Assembly (NCBI GenBank): GCA_050015275.1
Contig: JBEKBS010000002.1
Coordinates: 1-64,000 of the forward strand
DNA: 64,000 nt
Origin: DATKJS01 sp050015275
GTDB lineage: Bacteria > Acidobacteriota > Aminicenantia > Aminicenantales > Saccharicenantaceae
Reading direction: 5' to 3'
In this document: piece after piece, positions 31,589 to 40,571 of the stretch
Numbering within the stretch: the first letter of the stretch is position 1
Layout: the number at the start of each line of letters is the position of its first letter
Notes under the pieces: model-generated
Databases searched by the model: none
Seen by the model: the letters and a program-made list of their open reading frames with translations, nothing else
What the model was told of the DNA's origin: nothing
Made by a program: the position numbers and the translations under genes

Positions 31589-31814
31589 GGCTGAATTATA
31601 CTTTCTAAACGTTCCTAATAAATTGTTCTAAACAAATTACTTAACCATTATTCATCATGTGTTGAAGTGACATAACCTGACAACATCAGACATCCAGGGC
31701 GCATCTATTGACATCAGGGGGAATCACAGTATTGTGAGGATGTCGGGGATCAAAAAGGCGCGGCCCAAGAGAGCCAATCAGGTGGGATAGAGCAGGAGGG
31801 GGTTCTTTATATCA
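31589..31814. other. AT-rich intergenic region with an orphan promoter and a possible tiny peptide
   Basis: This 226-base stretch is markedly more AT-rich than the window. TTGACA (31708-31713), 16 bases and TATTGT (31730-31735) form a rightward promoter with no rightward gene after it. An in-frame ATG at 31740 reads 16 basic residues (MSGIKKARPKRANQVG) to a stop at 31790, with no ribosome site. A small RNA is as likely as a peptide. Confidence 0.35.
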
Positions 31815-33458
31815 TCAGCTCTTGGTCAGTGCCCCTGACCGCGCTGTGACCGTGTTACCCCTGATTTCCGCCGGCTCGTCAGACAGGTTGACTCCCAGGG
31901 TGAAATCTCCGGCCGGGCCGCCCTTGGACTCGATGAGATAGAGGTCGTCCCCGAGAACCCCCAGGACCCGGCTTTTCCCTCCCCTCAGGTCGAGAGATCG
32001 CCTGAACAGGCTCTTCCCCTCTTCCCCCACCAGGGAGAGGTTATCACTGTCAATCATCATGTTGTCCAGCGCGCCACACGCCAGGGCATAGAGCTCGCGC
32101 TCGTTCCGGCTGAGCTCGATCTCGTGGTCCCTGAGGAGGACACAGTCCGGGTCGTTCGTCCAGAGCTTACGGTGCATGAATTGACGGAGGAGGGCGTTTT
32201 TCAGGGCGAAATAGGCGTTCGGGCCCTGGAAGGCGGATGGCTTCGTCTTCCAGTAGGGGGCCGTGTCCTCGCCGATCCTCATTCCGTCCACCAAACCGAC
32301 GGAGGGCAAAAGGGGCGCGCCGCAGCCGAGGACGAAACTCCTTCCAACGGCCTTCCTGATGACGCGGAGGCCTTCCCGGTAGGCCTGGATCGGCGTCACG
32401 TTTCTCCGGCGATCGCCCGGCATGGCCGAACCGAACAGAAAGTCGATCTTGAAGTAGTCGAAACCGGCCCTCTTCAGCGTGTCGAAGAGCTCGAAGATGT
32501 GGGCTTGGACGACGGGCTGGGTCAGGTCCAGGGCGTGGATCGTCCTGTTCCAGCTCCGGTGGCAGAACTTGGGCCGGCCGTCCTCGGCCACCATCCAGCC
32601 GGGGTGGCCCGCGACGACGTCCGAGGTCTCGGCCGCGCTGAACGGGGCCGTCCAGATCCCGGCCCGGAACCCGTTCCTGGTGATGGCGCGGGCCAGACCG
32701 TCCAGGGCGGGATAATCGGGCTTGGCCTTCAGCCAGTCGCCGATGTCGCTTTCGTACCCGTCGTCGACCTGGAAGACGTCGAAGGGAAACGACTTCTTCC
32801 GGCCTCGGGCCGTTTCGATATTCCGGACGACATCATCCCAGGTGAGGTCGCCGAAATAGTGGTACCAGCTGCACCAGCCGACAGGATTCCAGGGGTTGAG
32901 GCGGACCCCGTTCTCTTTCTTGACCAGCGCTCCGTAAGAATCGAGGAGGTCTTCGACCGTGGCGCCGCGCAGGATCGCCAGGGGCTCGAGCGGCACGGGG
33001 TCGTCGAACTCCGCATCGAAATATTCCAGGTAGCCGACGAGATCGGCGCCTTCGACAAGGAAGAAGGGATGGGCGATCTTCGACGTCAGGAACCCGAGAA
33101 CCGCCCCATCCCAGGCGATGAAGTAGTCGCTCCACACGCGCGGCAGGAGCTCGCCAAGGAGAGGCGAGAAGCCATAAGGGTTGGTCTCGGCGATCGGCAC
33201 GAGCTCGGGGAACGTGCCCGCGGGCGACGCTTTCTGTGTGGGGCCCCAGGACTGCCAGTTATTCATGAGGAAGGTCTCGGGGACGGGCAGGCGGAGGACC
33301 TCGACACGGCCGGGGCGGCCCGAAACCGTCCCGCGGACGATGAAGCCCCCGACGGCCATTTCCACGGCGGCCTCGAGGCGCGCCTTCCCCAGGCGCCGGA
33401 CCGAGCGCCCCATCCGGACGGGTTTTCCGAATAGCTGCAAGCCGGACGGACTCCTCAC
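31815..33458 (-). CDS. GH36-type alpha-galactosidase
   Basis: 547 residues from a GTG at 33456-33458 that overlaps the upstream stop by 4 bases. The catalytic barrel has NPWNPVGWCSWYHYFGDLTW and VFQVDDGYESDIGDWL. The nucleophile Asp is in GFDYFKIDFLFG and the acid/base Asp in GMRIGEDTAPYW. A C-terminal beta domain includes VLGDDLYLIESKGG. There is no signal peptide, so it acts in the cytoplasm on imported galactosides. It is shorter than the longest GH36 enzymes, having a trimmed N-terminal beta domain. Confidence 0.88.
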   Translation of the reverse strand: MRSPSGLQLFGKPVRMGRSVRRLGKARLEAAVEMAVGGFIVRGTVSGRPGRVEVLRLPVPETFLMNNWQSWGPTQKASPAGTFPELVPIAETNPYGFSPLLGELLPRVWSDYFIAWDGAVLGFLTSKIAHPFFLVEGADLVGYLEYFDAEFDDPVPLEPLAILRGATVEDLLDSYGALVKKENGVRLNPWNPVGWCSWYHYFGDLTWDDVVRNIETARGRKKSFPFDVFQVDDGYESDIGDWLKAKPDYPALDGLARAITRNGFRAGIWTAPFSAAETSDVVAGHPGWMVAEDGRPKFCHRSWNRTIHALDLTQPVVQAHIFELFDTLKRAGFDYFKIDFLFGSAMPGDRRRNVTPIQAYREGLRVIRKAVGRSFVLGCGAPLLPSVGLVDGMRIGEDTAPYWKTKPSAFQGPNAYFALKNALLRQFMHRKLWTNDPDCVLLRDHEIELSRNERELYALACGALDNMMIDSDNLSLVGEEGKSLFRRSLDLRGGKSRVLGVLGDDLYLIESKGGPAGDFTLGVNLSDEPAEIRGNTVTARSGALTKS

Positions 33459-33784
33459 TTGATGTCGTTCTTGCGGATGAACTCGTCGATCTTGGCCCGG
33501 AGCTCTTCCGCCTTGAGGATCGCCTTGTCCTCGGTCAGCGCGCCCGTGAGACGGGCCAGCTCATTGCGGGCCTTCTGGACCTCGATGGCTGCGGCTTCGG
33601 CCACATCCAGGCCCGCGGCGAGACCGCTGGCCGCGGCCCCCATGAATTTGCTGGAGGCCGCGACGAAACGCTCCTCGACGCCCTTGACCTTGAGCTCCTC
33701 TTCCGAGAGCGGCTTGTGGGTTTGCTTGTAGACGAAAAAGACGGCCACGGCGATCAGAAGGATGACCAGGAACGCCTTGCCCAT
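33455..33784 (-). CDS. Small single-pass membrane protein
   Basis: 109 residues. One N-terminal membrane helix (FLVILLIAVAVFFVY) is followed by a charged helical region with an Ala-rich centre (GAAASGLAAGLDVAEAAAIE) and a coiled-coil-like end. It shares a GTGA stop/start overlap with the GH36 gene, so they are co-translated. No family is recognised; a membrane-anchored helical protein is all that can be said. Confidence 0.7.
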   Translation of the reverse strand: MGKAFLVILLIAVAVFFVYKQTHKPLSEEELKVKGVEERFVAASSKFMGAAASGLAAGLDVAEAAAIEVQKARNELARLTGALTEDKAILKAEELRAKIDEFIRKNDIK

Positions 33785-33902
33785 GATGCCCTCCTCGGCC
33801 CCATTCTAGGCTAAAGCCCGGCCCCGTTCAATGACCTGCCCGTGGAAAAAAAGGCGGAAAAATGGTACATATATAGCTCAATTCCGGCATGGGGTCGCGA
33901 GT

Positions 33903-33978
33903 GGGCGGTTAGCTCAGTTGGGAGAGCGCGGCGTTCGCAACGCTGAGGTCGGGAGTTCGAGTCTCCTACCGTCCACCA
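33903..33978 (+). tRNA. tRNA-Ala (anticodon CGC)
   Basis: A 76-base cloverleaf with CCA encoded. The acceptor stem GGGCGGT pairs with ACCGTCC and includes the G3:U70 pair that identifies alanine tRNAs. The anticodon loop TTCGCAA gives CGC; the T loop is TTCGAGT. A run of seven T follows the CCA and probably terminates transcription. Confidence 0.96.
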
Positions 33979-34031
33979 TTTTTTTGTTCCCCCCGGGGGG
34001 GCCTAGGTCCTCCGGGCGGAGATGCGAAGAG

Positions 34032-34112
34032 ATGATGGCCAGCGAGATCTGGGTCCTGGCCGGTCTGCTGATTATTATCTCCGGGCAAGGCGTTCGGCTC
34101 CTCGGGCCGTAA
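34032..34112 (+). CDS. Candidate 26-residue membrane peptide
   Basis: An open frame starting at a double ATG (34032/34035) encodes MMASEIWVLAGLLIIISGQG plus six residues: one hydrophobic helix with a short polar tail. AAGAG immediately precedes the ATG, a poor ribosome spacing. It lies between the tRNA and the Mut7-C gene. It may be a genuine small membrane protein or chance. Confidence 0.3.
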   Translation: MMASEIWVLAGLLIIISGQGVRLLGP

Positions 34113-34136
34113 AGGAGCCTGCCGGGGGGAGTCCAT

Positions 34137-34619
34137 ATGAGATTCGTCGCCGACTGCATGCTCGGCCGGCTGGCCAAGTGGCTCAAGATCCTGGGCTTCG
34201 ACGTCCTCTTCTTTCCCAGGGCCGAGGACAAGGACCTCATCGACAACTCACGCCGGGAGGGTCGCATCCTTCTGACCCGCGACACCGGGCTCATCGACAG
34301 AACGAAGAGGCAGAAGAACCGGCTTTTTGTAATCAGCGACGATTGGCAAGAGCAGCTCGTCCAGGTCCTGGACGAATTCTCGCTCTGGGACGATATCCGG
34401 CCCAATTCCCGTTGCCTCGAGTGCAACCTGACCCTCAAGCCCCTGCCCAGATGCCGGGCCAAGAACCTTGTGAACCCCTATGTTCTGGAGCACGCCGAAT
34501 CCTTCGCTCTCTGCCCTGGCTGTGACCGCGTCTACTGGCAGGGGACTCATTATGGCGACATGGAAAAGAAGATCGAGGCCATCCTGAAAAGGCGGCGGAC
34601 GGGCCGCGCGGGCGATTGA
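34137..34619 (+). CDS. Mut7-C RNase-fold protein with zinc ribbon
   Basis: 160 residues. The N-terminal PIN-like Mut7-C domain has FVADCMLGRLAKWLKILGFD with the acidic Asp, EDKDLIDNSRREGRILLTRD and a conserved TRDTGLI. The C-terminal zinc ribbon has CLECN and CPGCDRVYWQGTHY. The family (COG1656) is a predicted ribonuclease, and the acidic residues are retained. The start has GGGGGGAG upstream. It directly precedes the GH116 gene, whose promoter overlaps its stop codon. Confidence 0.88.
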   Translation: MRFVADCMLGRLAKWLKILGFDVLFFPRAEDKDLIDNSRREGRILLTRDTGLIDRTKRQKNRLFVISDDWQEQLVQVLDEFSLWDDIRPNSRCLECNLTLKPLPRCRAKNLVNPYVLEHAESFALCPGCDRVYWQGTHYGDMEKKIEAILKRRRTGRAGD

Positions 34620-34644
34620 CATTCCGCTTTCAATCCGATAGAAA
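34616..34644 (+). promoter_or_regulatory. Sigma-70 promoter of the GH116 gene
   Basis: TTGACA (34616-34621, 6/6), 17 bases, TAGAAA (34639-34644, 4/6). The -35 element overlaps the stop codon of the Mut7-C gene. Confidence 0.65.
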
Positions 34645-34689
34645 AGGGGGCGAATTGAATCGGATCTCTTTTTCGGGGGAGGGCATGAC

Positions 34690-37395
34690 ATGACGAGGAA
34701 GGACCGCGTTCTTTATGGCCCCTTTTTCCTGGGATTCGTGTTGTCCGCCATGCTCGCGATGGCGGGCCCGATCAGGGCAGATGAAGCGGGCTCCCGGCAG
34801 AATACGTCCGCTCCGGCGTCCGCGAGCTCCGAGCTCCTCGGGCCCGGGCCGCAGCGCGTCTTCGAGGGCGCGGCGCTCAGGGAAGTTGCCTTTCCCCTCG
34901 GCGGCATCGGCACCGGGACGGTCTCCCTCGGCGGCCGCGGCAACCTCCGCGACTGGGAGATCTTCAATCGGCCCGGCAAGGGCGTCAACCTCCCGTTCAC
35001 GTTCTTCGCCCTCTATTTCGAGCAGGACGGGAAGAAGCTCGTCCGCGTGCTGGAAGGCCCGCTCGAACCCCCCTTCACGACGGGCTTCGGTTTCCGCCGC
35101 GAGGACGTCCCCGGCCTTCCGAGGATGGAGAAGGCCCGGTTCAAAGGGGAATACCCTTTCGCCGAGGTCGAGCTTTCCGACAGCCAGGTCCCGCTGGCCG
35201 TCACGCTCGAGGCCTTCAACCCGTTCATCCCGCTCCAGCCGGAAGACTCCGGCATCCCGGCCGCCGTTCTGAGGTTCAGGGTCAAGAACCTGAGCCAGGC
35301 GCCCGCCCGGATCACCATCGCCGGCTCCCTCCTCAACCCTATCGGCTACGACGCCGAGGGACAGATCGGCGGTCTCGGGAACGACAAGTTCGGCCAGAAC
35401 GTGAATGAGATCAAGAGGACCGCGACCCTCCGCGGCCTGGCCATGTCCTCGAACAAAGTGAAGCCTGGATCCCCCGCCTTCGGCACGATGTCCCTCGTAA
35501 CGCCGTGGGCCGACATCACCTACCTCACGCACTGGGTGCGGGGCGACTGGTGGGACGACCTCCAGATCTTTTGGGACGATTTTGCGGCCGACGGCCGGCT
35601 CAAGGACCTGGCCGAGGTCTCCCCGTCCCCCGACAAGCAATCCGACATCGGGACGCTCGGCCTCGTCGCCTCGATCAGTCCCGGCGAGGAGGTCACTCTG
35701 CCCTTCATCCTCTCCTGGAGCTTCCCCAATTTCCTGGATTATTTCGACGTCGTTCCCGAGCAGCGCGGCCGCATCTATAAGAACCGCTACGCCGAGAGGT
35801 TCAAGGACTCCTGGGAGGCCGCCGAGTACCTCCAGGCGAATCTGGACCGGCTGGAAAAGGACAGCCGCCGGTTCCACGACGCGCTTTTCGCCTCGACCCT
35901 GCCGCCCTACGTCCTCGACGCGGTCTCGAGCCAGGCGGCCATCATCCGCACCCCGACCTGTCTCTGGCTCGAGGGCGGAAAGTTCTTCGGCTTCGAAGGC
36001 TGCGGAGACCAAACCGGCTGTTGTCCGCTCAACTGCGCCCACGTCTGGAACTACGCGCAATCGCTGGCCTTTCTCTTCCCATCGCTCGAGCGGTCGATGC
36101 GCGAGACCGACTTCCTCAACAACGTCAAGCCGGACGGCGCCATGATGTTCCGGACCTCGCTGCCGCTCGGGAGCGGCGTCTTCTGGAACTTCAAGCCGGC
36201 CGCGGACGGTCAGATGGGCCGGATCATCAGCCTCTACCGGGACTGGCAGGTCTCCGGCGACACCGCCTGGCTGAAGAAGCTCTGGCCCCAGGCCAGGAAA
36301 GCCATGGAATACGCCTGGACGTCCTGGGACGCGAACAAGGACGGCCTCATGGAGGGCGAGCAGCACAACACCTACGACATCGAATTCTACGGCCCGAACA
36401 GCATGATGGGCGGCTTTTACCTCGGCGCCCTCAAGGCCGCGACCGAAATGGCCGTGGCCATGACTGACTGGCCCGCGGCGAAGGCCTTCCGGGCCCTCTA
36501 CGAGAAAGGCCGCAGCAACTACGAAGCGGTCCTCTGGAACGGCGAGTACTACGTCCAGAAATATGACCAGGTCATGGAGAAGAAGTACCAGGTCGGCGAG
36601 GGCTGCCTCTCCGACCAGCTCCTCGGCCAATGGCTGGGCATGGTTTCGGGGCTCGGGCGCTACCTGCCCCGGGAGCGTATCCGGTCAGCCCTCGGCGCCA
36701 TCTACAAGTATAATTTCAGGACCGACTTCCGGAATTTCTCGAATGTCGAGAGAACCTATGCCCTGGGCGACGAGAAGGGCCTCCTCGTCTGCTCCTGGCC
36801 CAAGGGCGGGCGGCCGCCGCTGCCGTTCCCCTATGCGGACGAGGTCTGGACGGGCATCGAGTACCATGTGGCCTCGCACCTGATCTACGAGGGCCTTGTG
36901 GAGGAGGGGCTGAACATCGTCAAGGCCGCCCGCGACAGGTACGACGGCCGCCGTCGCAATCCCTGGGACGAGGTCGAATGCGGCCACCACTATGCCCGGG
37001 CCATGTCATCCTGGGGGCTTCTCCTTGCTCTCAGCGGCTTCTCGTATTCGGGGCCCGATATGAAAATGGGGTTCGACCCGAAGGTCTCTGCCGAGAATTT
37101 CCGGACCGCCTGGACGGCCGGCTCCGGCTGGGGCACCTATGCCCAGAAGATCTCGGACGGGAAAACGGCTGAGCTGAAAGTCGAGGTCGAGTCCGGAGGG
37201 CTGACCTTGATGGAATTCGTGTTCACGGCTCCGGCGTCGCTCCAAGCCGCGAAGCTGAAATCGCTGAAAGGGACGCTTGGAGATGCCGTGACGAAACCGG
37301 CCGTCAAGAAGACGGGGAGCGTCGTCCGGGTCCTGTGGAGCAAACCCGTCGTCGTGAAGCCAGGCGAGCCGCTGGCCCTGGAACTCCAGTTCTAG
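34690..37395 (+). CDS. Secreted GH116 glycosidase (GBA2-type)
   Basis: 901 residues with a signal peptide (FFLGFVLSAMLAMAGPIRA). The N-terminal beta domain has PLGGIGTGTVSLGGRGNLRD. The catalytic (alpha/alpha)6 domain has the nucleophile motif QHNTYDIEFYGPNSMMGGFY and the acid/base motif EGCLSDQLLGQWLG, both intact, and ends with EVECGHHYARAMSSWGLLLA. GH116 enzymes are beta-glucosidases, beta-xylosidases or glucosylceramidases. The secreted location suggests attack on external glycosides. It has its own promoter. Confidence 0.9.
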   Translation: MTRKDRVLYGPFFLGFVLSAMLAMAGPIRADEAGSRQNTSAPASASSELLGPGPQRVFEGAALREVAFPLGGIGTGTVSLGGRGNLRDWEIFNRPGKGVNLPFTFFALYFEQDGKKLVRVLEGPLEPPFTTGFGFRREDVPGLPRMEKARFKGEYPFAEVELSDSQVPLAVTLEAFNPFIPLQPEDSGIPAAVLRFRVKNLSQAPARITIAGSLLNPIGYDAEGQIGGLGNDKFGQNVNEIKRTATLRGLAMSSNKVKPGSPAFGTMSLVTPWADITYLTHWVRGDWWDDLQIFWDDFAADGRLKDLAEVSPSPDKQSDIGTLGLVASISPGEEVTLPFILSWSFPNFLDYFDVVPEQRGRIYKNRYAERFKDSWEAAEYLQANLDRLEKDSRRFHDALFASTLPPYVLDAVSSQAAIIRTPTCLWLEGGKFFGFEGCGDQTGCCPLNCAHVWNYAQSLAFLFPSLERSMRETDFLNNVKPDGAMMFRTSLPLGSGVFWNFKPAADGQMGRIISLYRDWQVSGDTAWLKKLWPQARKAMEYAWTSWDANKDGLMEGEQHNTYDIEFYGPNSMMGGFYLGALKAATEMAVAMTDWPAAKAFRALYEKGRSNYEAVLWNGEYYVQKYDQVMEKKYQVGEGCLSDQLLGQWLGMVSGLGRYLPRERIRSALGAIYKYNFRTDFRNFSNVERTYALGDEKGLLVCSWPKGGRPPLPFPYADEVWTGIEYHVASHLIYEGLVEEGLNIVKAARDRYDGRRRNPWDEVECGHHYARAMSSWGLLLALSGFSYSGPDMKMGFDPKVSAENFRTAWTAGSGWGTYAQKISDGKTAELKVEVESGGLTLMEFVFTAPASLQAAKLKSLKGTLGDAVTKPAVKKTGSVVRVLWSKPVVVKPGEPLALELQF

Positions 37396-37488
37396 GACGA
37401 TATCCGCGCGCCCGCGGCCTTCATCGCCGGTCATCGGGCGATGTCACACGGCGTATTTTATATCCCGGCAGATGCACCTGTGTTCCGG

Positions 37489-38016
37489 TCAGGGCGCAAG
37501 CTGGGCTGTTGAGAGTTCTATCTCCAGCTCAATGACTTCATATCGTGGATCCGGGCCGCCGATGAAACGCCGGGTCTCCTTAAAGCCGAGACTTTGATAC
37601 ATTTTGTTGGCGGGAATAAAAAATGGGTGCGCGCTCGTCGTCACTCGAGCGGCCCCGGTTTTCCTTTCCCTGAACCTTCTTAAGATTTCGAGAATCTGTT
37701 GTTTCCCAAAACCTCGCCCACGGTATTCCGGCAAGACGCAATTTTGGCCGATGAGGCCGTACCGTGGTCCATGGCGCGGGTCATAAGAAGCCAAGCCAAT
37801 GGATTTATCATCTAGGCAGCTCACGAAAACACATTTTCCAATTGTCTCAGGATGGGCGAATGCCTGCCTGTCGGAATCGTCCCATTTTTCGCCTTCTTGT
37901 TTCCAATACGTGGGATATTCCTGTACCAATCCCGCATAACTTCTATGGATGAGATCCGATAATGCGCCAGGCCGATAGCGTGAAATGGGCTCAAATGTAA
38001 GCGCTGTTGTTTTCAT
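37489..38016 (-). CDS. GNAT-family acetyltransferase
   Basis: 175 residues. The acetyl-CoA binding loop is CVLPEYRGRGFGKQQILEIL. The C-terminal segment NKMYQSLGFKETRRFIGG is typical of GNAT proteins that modify small molecules or peptides. Substrate unknown. This stretch is noticeably more AT-rich than its neighbours and lies alone on the opposite strand, which may reflect recent transfer. Confidence 0.8.
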   Translation of the reverse strand: MKTTALTFEPISRYRPGALSDLIHRSYAGLVQEYPTYWKQEGEKWDDSDRQAFAHPETIGKCVFVSCLDDKSIGLASYDPRHGPRYGLIGQNCVLPEYRGRGFGKQQILEILRRFRERKTGAARVTTSAHPFFIPANKMYQSLGFKETRRFIGGPDPRYEVIELEIELSTAQLAP

Positions 38017-38171
38017 ATGTTCTTAAGACGCTCCCGCTCCCCGGGGACGATTTCGAACACCGATCAACGTCTAGCAAAATCCGTCTGTCCAGTCAACCCC
38101 GTTGCTGCGTTCCACGGACGCAAGCCCTTGGGGCTCCCGTTTGTCGACGTCTCCGGCGTACCGAAATTAAT

Positions 38172-38189
38172 GAGGGGACACATCCCCTC
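38172..38189. repeat. GAGGGGA-CACA-TCCCCTC palindrome near the cyanophycinase promoter
   Basis: A perfect 7-bp stem with a CACA loop lies just upstream of an extended -10 (TG, one base, TAAGAT at 38199-38204). It shares GGGGACACA with the long palindrome at 45553-45603. It may be an operator, or a short REP-type sequence as in repeats tied to RAYT transposases. Confidence 0.45.
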
Positions 38190-38241
38190 CCATTTTGGTA
38201 AGATAGGGCTCCATGAATTGTCCTTCGTCCGGAGGATCCGC

Positions 38242-39111
38242 TTGAGAAAAACCCCGATCTTCTTCCTGGCTTTGGCCTTCGCCCTGACCTGCTCCGCCGC
38301 CGCCCAGGCCGGGCCCAAGGGCTACCTGTTCATCATCGGCGGCGGCGAGCGCGACGCGCCCTTGATGAAGCGCTACGTCCAGCTGGCCGCCGGCTTCGGC
38401 ACGGGCAAGGTCGTCGTCTTCACCATGGCCAGCGGCGTCCCCCAGGAAGTCGGCCCGGAGCTCGTGGCCGAGTTCAAGGCGAACGGCGTCAAGGACGTCG
38501 TTTTTTATCAGCTCACACACGAAGAGGCCATGAGGCCGGACAGCGCGAGGATCCTCGACGGCGTCGGCGGGGTCTGGTTCGCCGGCGGCGACCAAGCGCG
38601 CCTGACCGCGGCCCTCCTCGACACTCCCATCCACAAGAAGATGCTTGAGCTCTACGAGAAGGGCTGCGTCATCGGCGGCACGAGCGCGGGGGCCGCGGTG
38701 ATGAGCGAGGTCATGATCACGGGAGACGAAAAGCGGACCGACAACAAGGAAGGATCCTGGGAGGTCATCTGGGCGAACGACGTCATCCGGACCCGCGGCT
38801 TCGGCTTCGTCAAGAACGCCATCATCGACCAGCATTTCGTGACCCGGCGGCGCCTCAACCGGCTCATCGCCACCGTCATCGAGAACCCGAAGCTCGTCGG
38901 AGTGGGGATCGATGAGTCGACGGCCGTCCTCGTCCGGCCCGACGGTCGCTACGAGGTCCTGGGCGAGAGCCAGGTCCTGGTCTTCGACGCTCGGCGGGCC
39001 AAGACGTTCAAGGCCGCGGACAACCGCCTCGGGGCCCACGGCATGACGCTGCAAGTCCTCCTCCCCGGCGACGTCTACGATGTCGCCACCGGAAAGGTCG
39101 CGGCGCGATGA
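38242..39111 (+). CDS. Exported cyanophycinase-like peptidase (S51)
   Basis: 289 residues from a TTG at 38242, chosen because GGAGG lies 6 bases upstream and a signal peptide starts there (FFLALAFALTCSAAAQA). The peptidase has KGYLFIIGGGERD, FAGGDQARLTAAL and the serine nucleophile motif IGGTSAGAAVMSEVMITG, with DQHFVTRRRLNRLI downstream. All match cyanophycinase, which cuts multi-L-arginyl-poly-L-aspartate into beta-Asp-Arg dipeptides. The signal peptide indicates use of external polymer. It overlaps the carrier gene by 4 bases. Confidence 0.88.
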   Translation: MRKTPIFFLALAFALTCSAAAQAGPKGYLFIIGGGERDAPLMKRYVQLAAGFGTGKVVVFTMASGVPQEVGPELVAEFKANGVKDVVFYQLTHEEAMRPDSARILDGVGGVWFAGGDQARLTAALLDTPIHKKMLELYEKGCVIGGTSAGAAVMSEVMITGDEKRTDNKEGSWEVIWANDVIRTRGFGFVKNAIIDQHFVTRRRLNRLIATVIENPKLVGVGIDESTAVLVRPDGRYEVLGESQVLVFDARRAKTFKAADNRLGAHGMTLQVLLPGDVYDVATGKVAAR

Positions 39112-40514
39112 GCCTCAAGAAGCTGAAGCTCCCCCACACGCTCATCCTCATCTACATCATGGTCGTCCTGACCGTGGCCGCGACCTGGATCATTCCGGGA
39201 GGCCGGTACAAGCGGGTGGAAAAGGACGGACGGACCATCCCCGTGGCCGGGTCCTACGAGCGGGTCGAGAGCCGTCCCCAGGGGCTCGGCGGGCTCTTCG
39301 TCTCGCCGGCCAAGGGGTTCGTGGACGCCGCGGCCATCATCATCATCGTCTTCATCTGCGGGGGGGCCTTCTCGGTCATCCAGAAGACGGGGGCCATCTC
39401 GACGGTCATCCATAACCTCTCGTTGAAATTCGGCCGGAGCAAAACGCTCCGGGTCCTGTTCATCCCCGTGACGATGATCATCTTTTCCCTGGGGGGCGCC
39501 ATCTGGGGCATGTGCGAGGAGACCATGCCCTTCATCCTTATCTTCGTCCCGCTCTCGCTGTCCCTGGGCTACGACACGATCGTCGGCGTCGCCCTGCCCT
39601 TCCTGGGGGCGGCGTCGGGTTTCGCCGGGGCGTTTTTCAATCCCTTCACGGTCGGGATCGCCCAGGGCATCGCGGGCCTCCCCCTTTATTCCGGACTGGG
39701 CTACAGGCTGATCATCTGGGCCGGGGGGACGGCCATCGTCATCGCCGTCGTCACGCGCTACGCCGGCCGGATCCTCAAGGACCCGAAGCTCAGCCCGACC
39801 TACGAAGAGGACCTCGAAAAGAGGAAAAAGCTCCAGGTCGGCGGGCCGGTCATCGAGGAGCTCACGCTGACGGCAGCCCACAAGCGGGTCATGGCGGTCT
39901 TCCTCGCCGGCTTCGCCTTCATGGTCTTCGGCATCCTGAAATACCGCTGGTTCATCTACGAGATCGGCGGCGTTTTTCTGGCCATGGGGATTTTCGCCGG
40001 GGTCGCGGGCAGGCTCAAGGGCGACGAGCTGGGCAAAGCGTTCGTCGAGGGGGCCAAGGACATGGTCAACGCGGCCCTCATCATCGGCACGGCCCGGGCC
40101 ATCCTCATCGTGGCCCAGGACGGAAGGATCCTGGACACCATCCTGGCCGGGATGGCTGGCGCCATCTCGCGCTTCCACCCGCTCCTCTCCTCCGAGCTCA
40201 TGTTCGGCGCCCAGTGCGTCATCAATTTCTTCGTCCATTCAGGCACGGCCCAGGCCGCCCTGACCATCCCGATCATGGCCCCGCTCGGGGACCTCGTGGG
40301 GATCACCCGGCAGACGTCGGTTTTCGCCTTCCAGCTCGCCGAATATATCAACCCCGTCCTGCCGACGTCGGGCGTGACGATGGGGATCCTGGGCCTGGCC
40401 GGGCTCAAGTGGGAAAAATGGGCCAAGTGGATGGTCCCGCTCCTCATCGCCTGGGTCCTGTTCGCGGCCCTGGCATTGATCCCCCCGGTCCTCATGAGGT
40501 GGGGACCGAACTAG
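39108..40514 (+). CDS. YfcC/DcuC-family membrane carrier
   Basis: 468 residues with about 12 membrane helices. The family pattern is clear: LPHTLILIYIMVVLTVAATWIIPGG at the start, FLGAASGFAGAFFNPFTVGIAQ in the middle and VLPTSGVTMGILGLAGLKWEKWAKW near the end. YfcC-type carriers move C4-dicarboxylates or amino acids and small peptides. Its ATGA overlap with the exported cyanophycinase gene suggests that it imports Asp-Arg dipeptides or the released amino acids. That substrate is inferred from position only. Confidence 0.88.
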   Translation: MSLKKLKLPHTLILIYIMVVLTVAATWIIPGGRYKRVEKDGRTIPVAGSYERVESRPQGLGGLFVSPAKGFVDAAAIIIIVFICGGAFSVIQKTGAISTVIHNLSLKFGRSKTLRVLFIPVTMIIFSLGGAIWGMCEETMPFILIFVPLSLSLGYDTIVGVALPFLGAASGFAGAFFNPFTVGIAQGIAGLPLYSGLGYRLIIWAGGTAIVIAVVTRYAGRILKDPKLSPTYEEDLEKRKKLQVGGPVIEELTLTAAHKRVMAVFLAGFAFMVFGILKYRWFIYEIGGVFLAMGIFAGVAGRLKGDELGKAFVEGAKDMVNAALIIGTARAILIVAQDGRILDTILAGMAGAISRFHPLLSSELMFGAQCVINFFVHSGTAQAALTIPIMAPLGDLVGITRQTSVFAFQLAEYINPVLPTSGVTMGILGLAGLKWEKWAKWMVPLLIAWVLFAALALIPPVLMRWGPN

Positions 40515-40571
40515 AGCCGTCGTTTTCTTGACAACGATTCCTGGCCGGCGATATCATCATCCGGTCCCGGG

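Noticed and set aside
37396..38241. AT-rich segment around the GNAT gene as a prophage or genomic island
   Set aside because: Only one small gene and a short palindrome are present; there is no integrase, direct repeat or tRNA junction.
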